This document shows positions 15,705 to 23,556 of a stretch of DNA of 64,000 nt, piece after piece (the stretch's first letter is position 1; each line of letters begins with the position of its first letter). The stretch spans positions 2,880,001-2,944,000 of the forward strand of contig NZ_CP029078.1 in NCBI RefSeq assembly GCF_005222485.1, written 5' to 3'. A model generated the notes under the pieces. That model saw only the letters and a program-made list of their open reading frames with translations, was not told where the DNA came from and did no database searches. The position numbers and the translations under genes were made by a program. The stretch comes from Streptomyces griseoviridis. Lineage in GTDB: Bacteria > Actinomycetota > Actinomycetes > Streptomycetales > Streptomycetaceae.

Positions 15705-16897
15705 AGGACACCAGCGTCGTCGTGTACGTGGCCGCCGGTGTCCTCGCGCTCTCCTCCGTGGCGATGTCGCGCCGCTCGCGCCGGGCCGGCGGCGCCGCCC
15801 CACCGCACGGGCCGGCGCTGTCGGCGTGGGTCGCCGTCGTGCTCGGCTCGGTCGTGTTCGTCTGCTCGGCGCCGCTGACCCTGTCGGCCGTCAACCGGCT
15901 CACCGGCATCCCCAACTTCGGTGCACCGCTGACCTACGGGATGCTCTCCGCGTACAGCTGCTCGCTGCTCGTCCTGCTGGTCAACTGGCGTGGCGGGCCA
16001 CGGGAGCTGGTGCGGCGCAGCGTGCTGCGGGCGGTCGCCGCCTACGCGGTGCTGATCGTCGCGCTGGTGGTGCTGTTCGCCCTGGGCGACGCGCGGACCG
16101 AGCGGCTGCGGGACCTGGACACGTACTACGCCCGCGCGCCGTACCTGCGCGAGATGATCGTGCTCTACCTGCTCGGGCACACCGCGGCGACGGTCGCGAT
16201 GTGCGCCCTGTGCCTGAAGTGGGGCCGCGAGGTGACCGGCCTCCTCGCCACCGGACTGCGGCTCATCATGACCGGCGCCGCGCTCGACGCCGTCGGCTTC
16301 CAGCTCACCAAGTACACCGCTGTGGTGGCGCGTTGGACGGGCCACGACCTCGATCCGCTCTCCACCGAGGTGGCGCCGCCGCTCGCGGCACTGGCCGCCC
16401 TGGTGTTCTGCGCGGGGTTCGTGCTGCCCCGGCTGCTGCCGCCTGCCGTCGCGCACTGGCGCAGCGTCGGCGACCACCGGCGGCTGGGCCCGCTGTGGTC
16501 GCGCATCCGGTTCGCGTCGACCGCGCCCAAGCCGCCCGCCGGCTGGTGGCGGACTCCGCTCGACCGGCTGCGGTGGCGTGAAGTGGCCATCCACGACGCC
16601 CTGTTGGCGCTCGCGCCGTACTTCGACGACGCCGTGCGCGAGCGGGCGCTCGCCGCCGCCGTCGACGCGGGCCGGGGCCCGCACCAGGCGCGGGTCGCCG
16701 CGGAGGCGGCGATGCTGGCGGACGCCGTGCGCCGGGCCGCCGTCCACGAGCTGCCGTCAGGACCCGCGTCGGCCCACCGGCTGCACGCCACGGAGGTGGC
16801 CGGAACCGACGGGTTGGTCGAGCTGGCGCGGGAGCTGGCGACAACTCCGCTGCTGGACACGGTGAGTGAAGGTACGGTGAGGGCTTTCCCCGGCTGA
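15701..16897 (+). CDS. seven-helix membrane protein, MAB_1171c type (third copy, no peptidase partner)
   Basis: 398 residues, seven membrane segments plus a C-terminal cytoplasmic tail. It is closer to the first copy than to the second: RLRDLDTYYARAPYLREM and ARWTGHDLDPLSTEVAPP are nearly the same, and the tail has LRWREVAIHDALLAL. The GTG start overlaps the preceding stop by 4 bp. Unlike the other two it has no metallopeptidase gene of its own, so it may share one or act directly with the following FAD enzyme. Function unknown. Confidence 0.75.
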   Translation: MKDTSVVVYVAAGVLALSSVAMSRRSRRAGGAAPPHGPALSAWVAVVLGSVVFVCSAPLTLSAVNRLTGIPNFGAPLTYGMLSAYSCSLLVLLVNWRGGPRELVRRSVLRAVAAYAVLIVALVVLFALGDARTERLRDLDTYYARAPYLREMIVLYLLGHTAATVAMCALCLKWGREVTGLLATGLRLIMTGAALDAVGFQLTKYTAVVARWTGHDLDPLSTEVAPPLAALAALVFCAGFVLPRLLPPAVAHWRSVGDHRRLGPLWSRIRFASTAPKPPAGWWRTPLDRLRWREVAIHDALLALAPYFDDAVRERALAAAVDAGRGPHQARVAAEAAMLADAVRRAAVHELPSGPASAHRLHATEVAGTDGLVELARELATTPLLDTVSEGTVRAFPG

Positions 16898-16910
16898 ACA
16901 GGAGCCCCAG

Positions 16911-18308
16911 GTGCGTAGAGCTGTCGTCATCGGCGCCGGACTGGCCGGCGTACTGGCCGCCGCCGCGGTCGCCCCGGGCGTGGACGAGGTCGTCGTCCTC
17001 GACTCCGACGAACTACCCGACGCGCCCGCCCACCGACGCGGTCTGCCACAGGGGCGGCACGCCCACCTCTTCATGTCCGGCGGGGTGGCGGCGACGGACG
17101 CCCTGCTGCCCGGCGTCGACGTGCGGCGGCGGCTGCTGGACGCCGGCGCCCACGAGATCGCCGCGCTGCGCGGGATGCTGGTGCGCTCCACCGAGGGCTG
17201 GCTGCCGCGCTGGCGCCACGACGGACCCCGCGTCCTCAGCTGCAGCCGGGCGCTGGTCGACTGGGTGGTGCGGGACGCTGTGGTGGAGGCCACCGGCGCG
17301 GAGATACGGCACGGCAAGGCGACGGGACTGCTCGGCGACGCCGGCCGGGTCCGGGGCGTGCGAGTGTCCGCGGCGGACGGCGACAGCGAGCTGGCCGCCG
17401 ATCTCGTCGTCGACGCGAGCGGGCGCGGCTCGCGGATCACGCGGTGGCTCGAAGGGCTCGGGGTGAGCGGCCTCCAGGAGCGGTCCGTGGACAGCGGCCT
17501 GGTCAACGCCACCCGCGTGTACCGGGCGCCGGCCGGCGCCGACCGCTTTCCGCTGACGGTCGTGCACGCCGACCCGTACGCCGGGCTGCCCGGCCGCAGC
17601 GGGATGGTGATGCCCATCGAGGGCGAGCGCTGGATGGTGAGCCTCGGCGGCACCAGGGGCGGCGAGCCGCCGACCGACCCGGAGGGCTTCCTGCGCTACG
17701 CGCTGGAGCTGCCCGACCCGATCGTGGGCCGGCTGATCTCCGGCGCCGAGCCCCTCACCGACATCCACCTCTCCCGCTCCACCAGCAACACGCGGCGCTA
17801 CGCGGAGAAGGTGCGTGAGTGGCCCGAGGGGCTGGTGGTGCTGGGCGACGCGCTCGCCACGTTCAACCCGGCGTACGGCCAGGGCATGTCGGTGGCGGCG
17901 CTCGGCGCCCAGGTGCTGGCCAAGGAGACGGGCCGGGGCGGGGTGACGTCACCGGGCCTCGCGCGGCGGGTGCAGCGCGGGGCGGCCGGCCCCGTCAACG
18001 CGGCCTGGGCGCTCGCCGTCGGGCAGGACGTCTGGTACCCCGGGGTGCGCGGTGCCCGCCCGCGCCCCGCCGACCGCCTGGTGACGGCGTACTCGCGCCG
18101 CCTCACCAAGGCGGCCACCGGCTCCTACCGGGCCGGGGCCGCGCTGTGGGACGTGGCGAGCCTGAGCGCGGGCCCGGAACGCGTGGTCCGCCCGAGAACC
18201 CTGCTGTCCGTCCTGAACGGCCCGCTCCTGCCCCCGCCCACGGGCGTCCCCCTGACGGAGTCGGAGCGGAAGTTCCTGAACTCGGTGGACCGGACGGAGG
18301 GGGACTGA
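16911..18308 (+). CDS. FAD-dependent monooxygenase/epoxidase-like protein
   Basis: 465 residues. The N-terminal FAD loop AVVIGAGLAGVLAAAAV and the second FAD motif VVLGDALATFNPAYGQGMSVAALGA identify a class A flavoprotein monooxygenase; the overall style is that of the group often annotated as LasC-like epoxidases. There is no membrane helix. GTG at 16911 is preceded by AGGAG, 13 bp after the third membrane-protein gene, so it closes the same operon. It may make, modify or destroy the lipophilic molecule that the membrane proteins detect; this is inference from context only. Confidence 0.82.
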   Translation: MRRAVVIGAGLAGVLAAAAVAPGVDEVVVLDSDELPDAPAHRRGLPQGRHAHLFMSGGVAATDALLPGVDVRRRLLDAGAHEIAALRGMLVRSTEGWLPRWRHDGPRVLSCSRALVDWVVRDAVVEATGAEIRHGKATGLLGDAGRVRGVRVSAADGDSELAADLVVDASGRGSRITRWLEGLGVSGLQERSVDSGLVNATRVYRAPAGADRFPLTVVHADPYAGLPGRSGMVMPIEGERWMVSLGGTRGGEPPTDPEGFLRYALELPDPIVGRLISGAEPLTDIHLSRSTSNTRRYAEKVREWPEGLVVLGDALATFNPAYGQGMSVAALGAQVLAKETGRGGVTSPGLARRVQRGAAGPVNAAWALAVGQDVWYPGVRGARPRPADRLVTAYSRRLTKAATGSYRAGAALWDVASLSAGPERVVRPRTLLSVLNGPLLPPPTGVPLTESERKFLNSVDRTEGD

Positions 18309-18367
18309 GCGGTTGCCCCTGCCGCGCGGGGGCGGACTGAGCGGTTGCCCCTGCCGCGCGGGGGGGG
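18304..18367 (+). repeat. 32-bp tandem repeat, two copies
   Basis: Two direct copies of a 32-bp unit beginning ACTGAGCGGTTGCCCCTGCC follow each other with period 32. The first copy contains the stop codon of the FAD enzyme gene. Origin is probably replication slippage. Confidence 0.8.
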
Positions 18368-18457
18368 CTCACCGTGGCCGCCGTCCCTCCGCAGGACGCG
18401 GGGCGGCTCACGGTGGACGCCCTCCGCCGCAGGCGGGGACGGCTCACCGTGGACGCC
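18366..18457 (+). repeat. three 17-bp direct repeats in the gene-free gap
   Basis: GGCTCACCGTGGCCGCC at 18366, GGCTCACGGTGGACGCC at 18405 and GGCTCACCGTGGACGCC at 18441 differ by one or two bases and are spaced 39 and 36 bp apart. The whole stretch 18309-18694 has no convincing gene; besides these repeats I see only GC-rich sequence. Confidence 0.65.
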
Positions 18458-18694
18458 GTCGCGCGGGCGGGGCCGGGACCCGCGCCCCGTGAACCGACCG
18501 CGCGGGCGCGGCTCGCGAACGCACGCGGGTGCGCGCCCGGCGCACCTGAGCCCCGTCGATCCAGGTCCAGTACACAATGCCGCGCCCGCGCGAGGGGCGG
18601 CTCGCCGGGGACAGCGGGGCTCGGAGCGCGGCCCGTCGACGTCCCAGACGGCCCGCTCGGACCGTCTGCGGGCGCGGGGGGGGGCGGTCCTCGG

Positions 18695-19543
18695 TCAGCC
18701 TGCGAACGCGGGCTGGGCGGCGCCGTGGCCCGCGCCCGGTACCACCAGCAGCGAGCCGGCCAGGGGCGGTGGGGCGGCGAGTCCGGTGGCGGCGGTCGTG
18801 ACGTAGAGGTCGGTGAGGTCCGGGCCGCCGAAGGCGCAGGCCGTCGGGCGCGGCACCGGCAGGGCGACGACCCGGTCGAGGTCGCCGCCCGGGGTGTAGC
18901 GGCGGACCGCCGCGCCGTCCCACAGGGCGACCCAGACGCAGCCGTCGGCGTCGACGGTGAGCCCGTCGGGGAACCCCGCGCCGTCCTCGACGACGGCGAG
19001 GGTGCGGCGCCCGGAGATCCGCCCGTCCCGGTGGTCGAAGACGTCGACGCGCCGGGTGGGGGTGTCGACGTAGTACATGAGCCGTCCGTCGGGGCTCCAC
19101 CCGGTGCCGTTGCTGATGGTCACGTCGTCGAGGACGGTGTGCGCCGCGCCGTCGCCGGTGATCCGGGAGAGCGAGCCGCCGCCCGGCGCCTCGTCGTAGC
19201 GCATGGTGCCGGCCCACAGCGCGCCGTCCGGGGCGACGGCCGCGTCGTTGGCGCGGCGGCCGGGGACAGGCTCGTGGTGCAGCCAGCGGAAGGTGTCGTC
19301 GGGGTCGAGGAGCGCGACGCCGTCCCGGAGGTTGAGCACCAGGCCGCCGCCGACCCGCGGTTTGACGGCGCCGACGTGCTGTCCGGTGACGCGCACCGTG
19401 CGGCGGCCCGAGCCCGGCTCGTAGGTGTGCACGCGGGAGCCGAGGATGTCGATCCACAGCAGCCGTCCGCCGACCGGGTCCCAGGTGGGTCCCTCGCCGA
19501 GGGCCGCCTCGGCCCTGACCGCGACCTCGTACCCGGCGCTCAC
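18695..19543 (-). CDS. SMP-30/gluconolactonase family lactonase
   Basis: 282 residues forming a six-bladed beta-propeller. Metal-binding residues expected in SMP-30 lactonases are visible: Glu in ALGEGPTWDP near residue 15, Asn in ISNGTGWSPDG and Asp in FPDGLTVDADG. The family opens sugar-acid lactones such as gluconolactone, galactonolactone or arabinonolactone. It starts at GTG inside the last codons of the IclR gene (4-bp overlap), so both are one transcript and the regulator probably governs the pathway. No dehydrogenase or dehydratase partner is adjacent, so the exact sugar acid is open. Confidence 0.88.
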   Translation of the reverse strand: MSAGYEVAVRAEAALGEGPTWDPVGGRLLWIDILGSRVHTYEPGSGRRTVRVTGQHVGAVKPRVGGGLVLNLRDGVALLDPDDTFRWLHHEPVPGRRANDAAVAPDGALWAGTMRYDEAPGGGSLSRITGDGAAHTVLDDVTISNGTGWSPDGRLMYYVDTPTRRVDVFDHRDGRISGRRTLAVVEDGAGFPDGLTVDADGCVWVALWDGAAVRRYTPGGDLDRVVALPVPRPTACAFGGPDLTDLYVTTAATGLAAPPPLAGSLLVVPGAGHGAAQPAFAG

Positions 19544-20313
19544 GCCACGCTCCGGTGGCCGAGCCGCTCGGACAGTTCGGCGGCACCCTTGGCGGCGAGC
19601 TGCTCCAGCTCCACGCGCCGCTCCTCGCTCCAGCGGATCATCGGCACGGAGATGGAGAGCGCGGCGACGACCTGCCCGGTGCGGTCGCGCACGGGCGCGG
19701 CGACGCAGCTGACGTCCGGGTTGGACTCGCGGCTCTCCACGGCGATCCCGCGCCCGCGGATCTCGGCGAGCGCCTCGCGCAGCCGGTCGGGGTCGGTGAT
19801 GCTGTTCGGGGTCATCGCGGCGAGCCCGGCGCTGTCCGGCAGCCGGGCGGCCAGCTCGTGTTCGGAGAGGGAGGCGAGCAGCATCTTGCCCACGGAGGTG
19901 CAGTGGGCGGGCAGCCTGCGCCCGGCCGCCGACACCATGCGGACCGCGTGGGTGGAGTCCACCTTGGCGATGTAGATGACGTCGGTGCCTTCGAGGATGG
20001 CGACGTGCACGGTCTCGTCGCAGGTCTCGGCGACGGACCTGGCGACCTGCTGGCCCTCGGCGGCGAGGTCGAGCTGTTCGGCGTACCGGCTGCCGAGCTG
20101 GTAGGGCCGCACGCCGAGCCGGTACCGTCCCGGCTGGCCGGGGACCTGCACGATGTACGACCGCGCGGCGAGCGTGGTGACCAGCTCGTGCACGGTGGTG
20201 CGCGGCAGTTGCAGCCTGCGCACGATGTCGGGGGCGGAGAGCGTCCCGTCCCCGTCGAGAAAGAGCTCCAGGATGTCGAGAGCCCGGGTCACGGCAGGTA
20301 CGAGGCGTCCCAC
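19540..20313 (-). CDS. IclR-family transcriptional regulator
   Basis: 257 residues. The N-terminal winged helix (AVTRALDILELFL, PDIVRRLQLPRTTVHELVTTL) and the C-terminal effector domain (HCTSVGKMLLASL, ESRESNPDVSCVAAPV) are the two standard IclR modules. GTG at 20313 follows a strong GGGAGGGG. It is cotranscribed with the downstream lactonase through a 4-bp overlap, so it probably represses or activates this sugar-acid operon in response to an intermediate. The 30-60 bp upstream are comparatively AT-rich and hold the likely promoter. Confidence 0.92.
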   Translation of the reverse strand: MGRLVPAVTRALDILELFLDGDGTLSAPDIVRRLQLPRTTVHELVTTLAARSYIVQVPGQPGRYRLGVRPYQLGSRYAEQLDLAAEGQQVARSVAETCDETVHVAILEGTDVIYIAKVDSTHAVRMVSAAGRRLPAHCTSVGKMLLASLSEHELAARLPDSAGLAAMTPNSITDPDRLREALAEIRGRGIAVESRESNPDVSCVAAPVRDRTGQVVAALSISVPMIRWSEERRVELEQLAAKGAAELSERLGHRSVA

Positions 20314-20481
20314 GATCGGCCCCTCCCTTGGGTCCGAGGCGCGTCACAGGAGGCGCCTGCGTTCGATATATCAACAGCCGATCGGCATGACGAACACAGG
20401 CTAGTCATACTGCGTTTGACCGGGCAATGGTTCTGCGGACTCCACCTCATCGGGCCCCCGGTCACCACTACTGTCCCTCAA

Positions 20482-20507
20482 GTGCGACACATCACATGAT
20501 GTCGCAC
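20482..20507. promoter_or_regulatory. inverted repeat upstream of the secreted protease
   Basis: Perfect 8-bp arms GTGCGACA and TGTCGCAC are separated by 10 bp. It is the only clear palindrome in the 376-bp gap 20314-20689 and lies about 180 bp before the protease start; the binding protein is unknown. A TGACGTCA octamer also occurs at 20596-20603. Confidence 0.45.
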
Positions 20508-20689
20508 GGTGGGTGACCCGGGCCAGGAAGTGACGAACGGGCCCGGACCACCCGAACCCGAACCGGCGCACCCGCCGCCCACGGAGCACGCCCTCTGACG
20601 TCACCCCCGTCCGCGGCGGAGGGTGGCAACCCTTCGCCGTCCGGCGGCCACTCCCCTGTGATCCCGTCCCCCACTTCAGGGAGTCCGCC

Positions 20690-21544
20690 ATGAGACGCCC
20701 ACGCGTCGCCCGGCTGCTGACCGTCCTCGCCGCTCTCGTCGCCTTCGCGGGCGCCGCCGGCAGCGGTGCCGCGCCCGCCCGTGCCGCCGACGACTGGAAC
20801 CCGCCCGCCGCCCTGGTCCAGCCGCTCGGCGAGGTCTGGAACCACGTCCAGTCGACCTACCCCGACCTGTACGGCTTCCGCAACTACGGGTGGGACCAGG
20901 TCATCGCCAACAAGGGCAGCGTCAACTACTGCGTGCGCTGGGAGTCCGACGCCCCCGTCAGCGCCGCGCTGCGCGACCGGGTGCACGCCGCGCTGAAGAA
21001 GCAGTTCGCCAAGTGGGCGGCGGCGATGGTCGTCGACGGCAAGGGGCACAACGCCTGGCCGTACACCACGGTGCCGGTCACCGTCGTCGGCTGGGCCGTC
21101 AAGGACCGTTCCACGCTCCAGTGGAGCGACAACTCCGTGGACGTCTACGCCGGCAACCTCGACAGCGGCGGCTCCCCGCAGTGCGCGCCCGACTGCGGCC
21201 GCTTCTTCCACCAGAACGGCGACTACGCGAAGTGTCCTGGCGGCGCGGCCCGCCACTACGACCAGTCGCTCTGGCTGACCAAGGGCTTCCAGGGCGGGGC
21301 GGGCGGCGACTGGGGCCAGCGGGTCGGGCAGGAGTACTTCACCGGCGCCCTCGACCAGGAGGACATCCACATCTATCTGCACGAGGTCGGCCACACCTTC
21401 GGCCTGGACGACTTCTACGACTGGACGCCGACCGGCCAGTGCTGCTTCCTGATGAACGCCGGCAGCGCCACCCGGATCACCGAGTTCGACACCTGGATGC
21501 TGCGCGACTTCTGGCGGCACCTCAAGAGCAGATACGGCTACTGA
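20690..21544 (+). CDS. secreted metzincin-like zinc metalloprotease
   Basis: 284 residues with a Sec signal peptide (RLLTVLAALVAFAGAAGSGAAPARA, cut near residue 33). The sequence HEVGHTFGLDDFYDW gives HExxHxxGxxD, the zinc site of metzincin and snapalysin-type peptidases, and the later CCFLMNAGSA could supply the Met-turn. Six or more cysteines suggest disulfides. It is longer than snapalysin and not obviously that enzyme; close relatives are often labelled cellulose-binding protein, which the sequence itself does not support. The ATG lies after GGGAG. Substrate unknown. Confidence 0.75.
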   Translation: MRRPRVARLLTVLAALVAFAGAAGSGAAPARAADDWNPPAALVQPLGEVWNHVQSTYPDLYGFRNYGWDQVIANKGSVNYCVRWESDAPVSAALRDRVHAALKKQFAKWAAAMVVDGKGHNAWPYTTVPVTVVGWAVKDRSTLQWSDNSVDVYAGNLDSGGSPQCAPDCGRFFHQNGDYAKCPGGAARHYDQSLWLTKGFQGGAGGDWGQRVGQEYFTGALDQEDIHIYLHEVGHTFGLDDFYDWTPTGQCCFLMNAGSATRITEFDTWMLRDFWRHLKSRYGY

Positions 21545-21674
21545 CGGCCTTCGCCCGGTGGCCAAGCCGCCGGTGCCGGCGGTCGGCCACCCGCCATCGG
21601 TGGGCGCCGCGTTCGTGCTGCGCGCGGCCCGTGGCCGGTGGCCGACGGCGGGGTGCGGCGGCGACCATGGGGGC

Positions 21675-22331
21675 ATGCCGTCGCAGACACCACCCGGCCC
21701 GCCCCCGGACGCCCCGCGCCACCGTCCCGGCGCCCCCGCGCCCTTCACCCCGCTCGACTTCCAGCTGGTGCTGCTGCGCCGGATGGCCGACCACAACCCT
21801 GACCTGGTGGAGGACGCCCGGCGTGAGCTGGGCGTCTCCCTGGCCGGGATGCGGGAGGCCAACCGGCGTTGGCAGGCGATGGTGCGCTCGCCGCGCTCCC
21901 GGGCCGCCGTCTCCCGCTACCGTTCCGTCCTCGGCGCCCCCGTGACGACGTCCCGGCAAAAGGTCGGCGACCTGGAGTGCGAGGCGCTGTACTGGCCGCT
22001 CCCGCTCTGGCCGGACCTGCGCTTCGAGGTGCTGCTCGCCCCGAACGGCGCGGTCTGGAACGAGTGGCTGGTCCGCGCCCCCGGCGCCCCGGCGCCCGCC
22101 CTGCGCACCCTCGACGACCTCACCCCCTGGTCCTGCACGGTCGACGAGGCCGCCCGCGCCTTCGCCCCGGCCCGCCCCCTGGAGGGCTCCGCCCCGACCC
22201 GCTGGGGTCTCGCCCTGACCGCCCCGGACGCGGACGGCCGCCCCCGCGCGGTGGTCGCCGAGTTCACCTGGGGCCTGCTCCAGCGGACGGCCGTCAGCGA
22301 CCCGCGGCCGCCGCGAGGATCGCGTCCCTGA
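21675..22331 (+). CDS. hypothetical protein
   Basis: 218 residues, not recognised. It has a Pro-rich start, then LDFQLVLLRRMADHNPDLVEDARRELGVSLAGMREANRRWQAMVRSPR, which looks helical, and a beta-rich second half with many Trp (ALYWPLPLWPDLRFEVLLAPNGAVWNEWLV). No signal peptide, membrane helix or catalytic motif was seen. The ATG at 21675 was preferred to 21558 because it follows GGGG and leads into sequence with protein-like composition. Its last 38 bp overlap the convergent ATP-grasp gene. Confidence 0.65.
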   Translation: MPSQTPPGPPPDAPRHRPGAPAPFTPLDFQLVLLRRMADHNPDLVEDARRELGVSLAGMREANRRWQAMVRSPRSRAAVSRYRSVLGAPVTTSRQKVGDLECEALYWPLPLWPDLRFEVLLAPNGAVWNEWLVRAPGAPAPALRTLDDLTPWSCTVDEAARAFAPARPLEGSAPTRWGLALTAPDADGRPRAVVAEFTWGLLQRTAVSDPRPPRGSRP

Positions 22332-23184
22332 CCGTGTCCACCGAGCCCGGGTGCAGGAAGAGGAACAGGTTCGGCTCGACCAGTTCCAGCTCCATCACCC
22401 GCACCTCGCCCGGCTCGTCGCCGTCCACCAGGTCGACCCGCGCGTACAGCAGCTCGGGCGCTCCCGGCACGGCGGCCAGGGCGCGTTCGGCGACGGCGCG
22501 TTCGGCCGGCGTCGGGGTCCACCGCTCGAGGCCGGGGTGCGGCACCTTCTTCGCGTCGTAGGCGGTGCCGGGGGCCAGGACCGCGCCCTTGCGGCTGGCG
22601 TGCAGCAGCCGTCCGCCGAAGAACTGCAGGGCCCGCTCGCCGCCCGCGTCGATGCCCCGCATGTACGGCTGGACCATCGCCGTCAGCCCCTCCGCGTGCA
22701 TGCGCGCCAGCTGCGCTCGCGCCGCCCCGCCGTCCTCGGGCGGGTAGCGGGCCGCGTATCTGGCGCCCGCGCCCGAGGTCGGTTTGACGACGTACTCGTG
22801 GTCCTCGGGCAGGTCGGCCGGGTCGCCGGGGGCGAGGAAGCGGGTCGGTACGACGGGCACGTCGGCCGCGGCGAGGTCGCCGAGGTAGCGCTTGTCGGTG
22901 CTCCAGCGCACCACCGCGGGCGGGTTGGCCAGCCGGGTGACCCGGCCGCACCGCTCGGCCCAGGCCAGGAACTCCGCGGCGCGCCAGCTGTAGTCCCAGG
23001 TCGAGCGTATGACGACGAGGTCGTACGCCGACCAGTCGGCCTCGGGGTCGTCCCAGCTGACGGCGTCCGCGCAGGCCCCGGCCCCGCGCAGCGCGGCGAG
23101 CAGCACGGGCAGGTCCCGGTCCAGGTGGGGCTCGGGCCGGGGATCGTAGGTGGCGAGGGCGACGCGGGGCACGGCGGGCTCCAT
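22294..23184 (-). CDS. ATP-grasp ligase-like protein
   Basis: 296 residues. The ATP-grasp fold is indicated by STDKRYL (nucleotide-binding Lys), YVVKPTSGAGARY (second Lys and flexible loop) and the C-terminal metal site VMELELVEPNLFLFL. The arrangement resembles the group containing the cycloserine enzyme DcsG and glutathione-synthetase-like ligases, which join a carboxylate to an amine through an acyl phosphate. Its partner substrates are unknown, and no peptide or amino-acid gene lies beside it. It converges on the hypothetical gene with a 38-bp overlap. Confidence 0.8.
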   Translation of the reverse strand: MEPAVPRVALATYDPRPEPHLDRDLPVLLAALRGAGACADAVSWDDPEADWSAYDLVVIRSTWDYSWRAAEFLAWAERCGRVTRLANPPAVVRWSTDKRYLGDLAAADVPVVPTRFLAPGDPADLPEDHEYVVKPTSGAGARYAARYPPEDGGAARAQLARMHAEGLTAMVQPYMRGIDAGGERALQFFGGRLLHASRKGAVLAPGTAYDAKKVPHPGLERWTPTPAERAVAERALAAVPGAPELLYARVDLVDGDEPGEVRVMELELVEPNLFLFLHPGSVDTVRDAILAAAAGR

Positions 23185-23289
23185 TCTGCTGCGGACCGCC
23201 AGGACGACGGTCCTGGCAGGCTAACCACGCGGCCCGCACCCACGGCAACCTGTTTCGGGCCGCGCCCACGGCAACCGTTTCGCCCGCAC

Positions 23290-23490
23290 CCGCGGCGGGC
23301 CCTGCTCCTGAAGGACCTCCCGAGCGGCGCCCCTGACCTGCGGCTCCAGGAGGCCCGCCGCGGCGACCGCTGCCTGCTCCGCTCGGACGGCCTGTACGGG
23401 GTCGTCCCCGACCACCGGCTGCGGGAGCTGCTCACCGCGAGCGAGCATCCCGACGCGGCGGTGGCGGCGCCGGCGGCCCGGACAACGTCA
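23290..23490 (+). pseudogene. remnant of a PP2C-type protein phosphatase
   Basis: One frame reads LLLKDLPSGAPDLRLQEARRGDRCLLRSDGLYGVVPDHRLRELL (in part), which matches the C-terminal core of bacterial PP2C phosphatases (GDR-LL-SDGL-GVV-D). The metal-binding N-terminal half is absent and the frame has no plausible start. It sits just downstream of the ATP-grasp promoter and upstream of matB. Confidence 0.6.
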
Positions 23491-23556
23491 GTTGTGCGGT
23501 GGCGGACGTGGTGTAGGAACGGGGGTGATGTCCCCCGACTCCTAGGAGTGCGCACC

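Noticed and set aside
20690..21544. Calling the secreted protease snapalysin or a cellulose-binding protein
   Set aside because: The HExxHxxGxxD site is shared with snapalysin but length and Cys content differ; no carbohydrate-binding module is visible.
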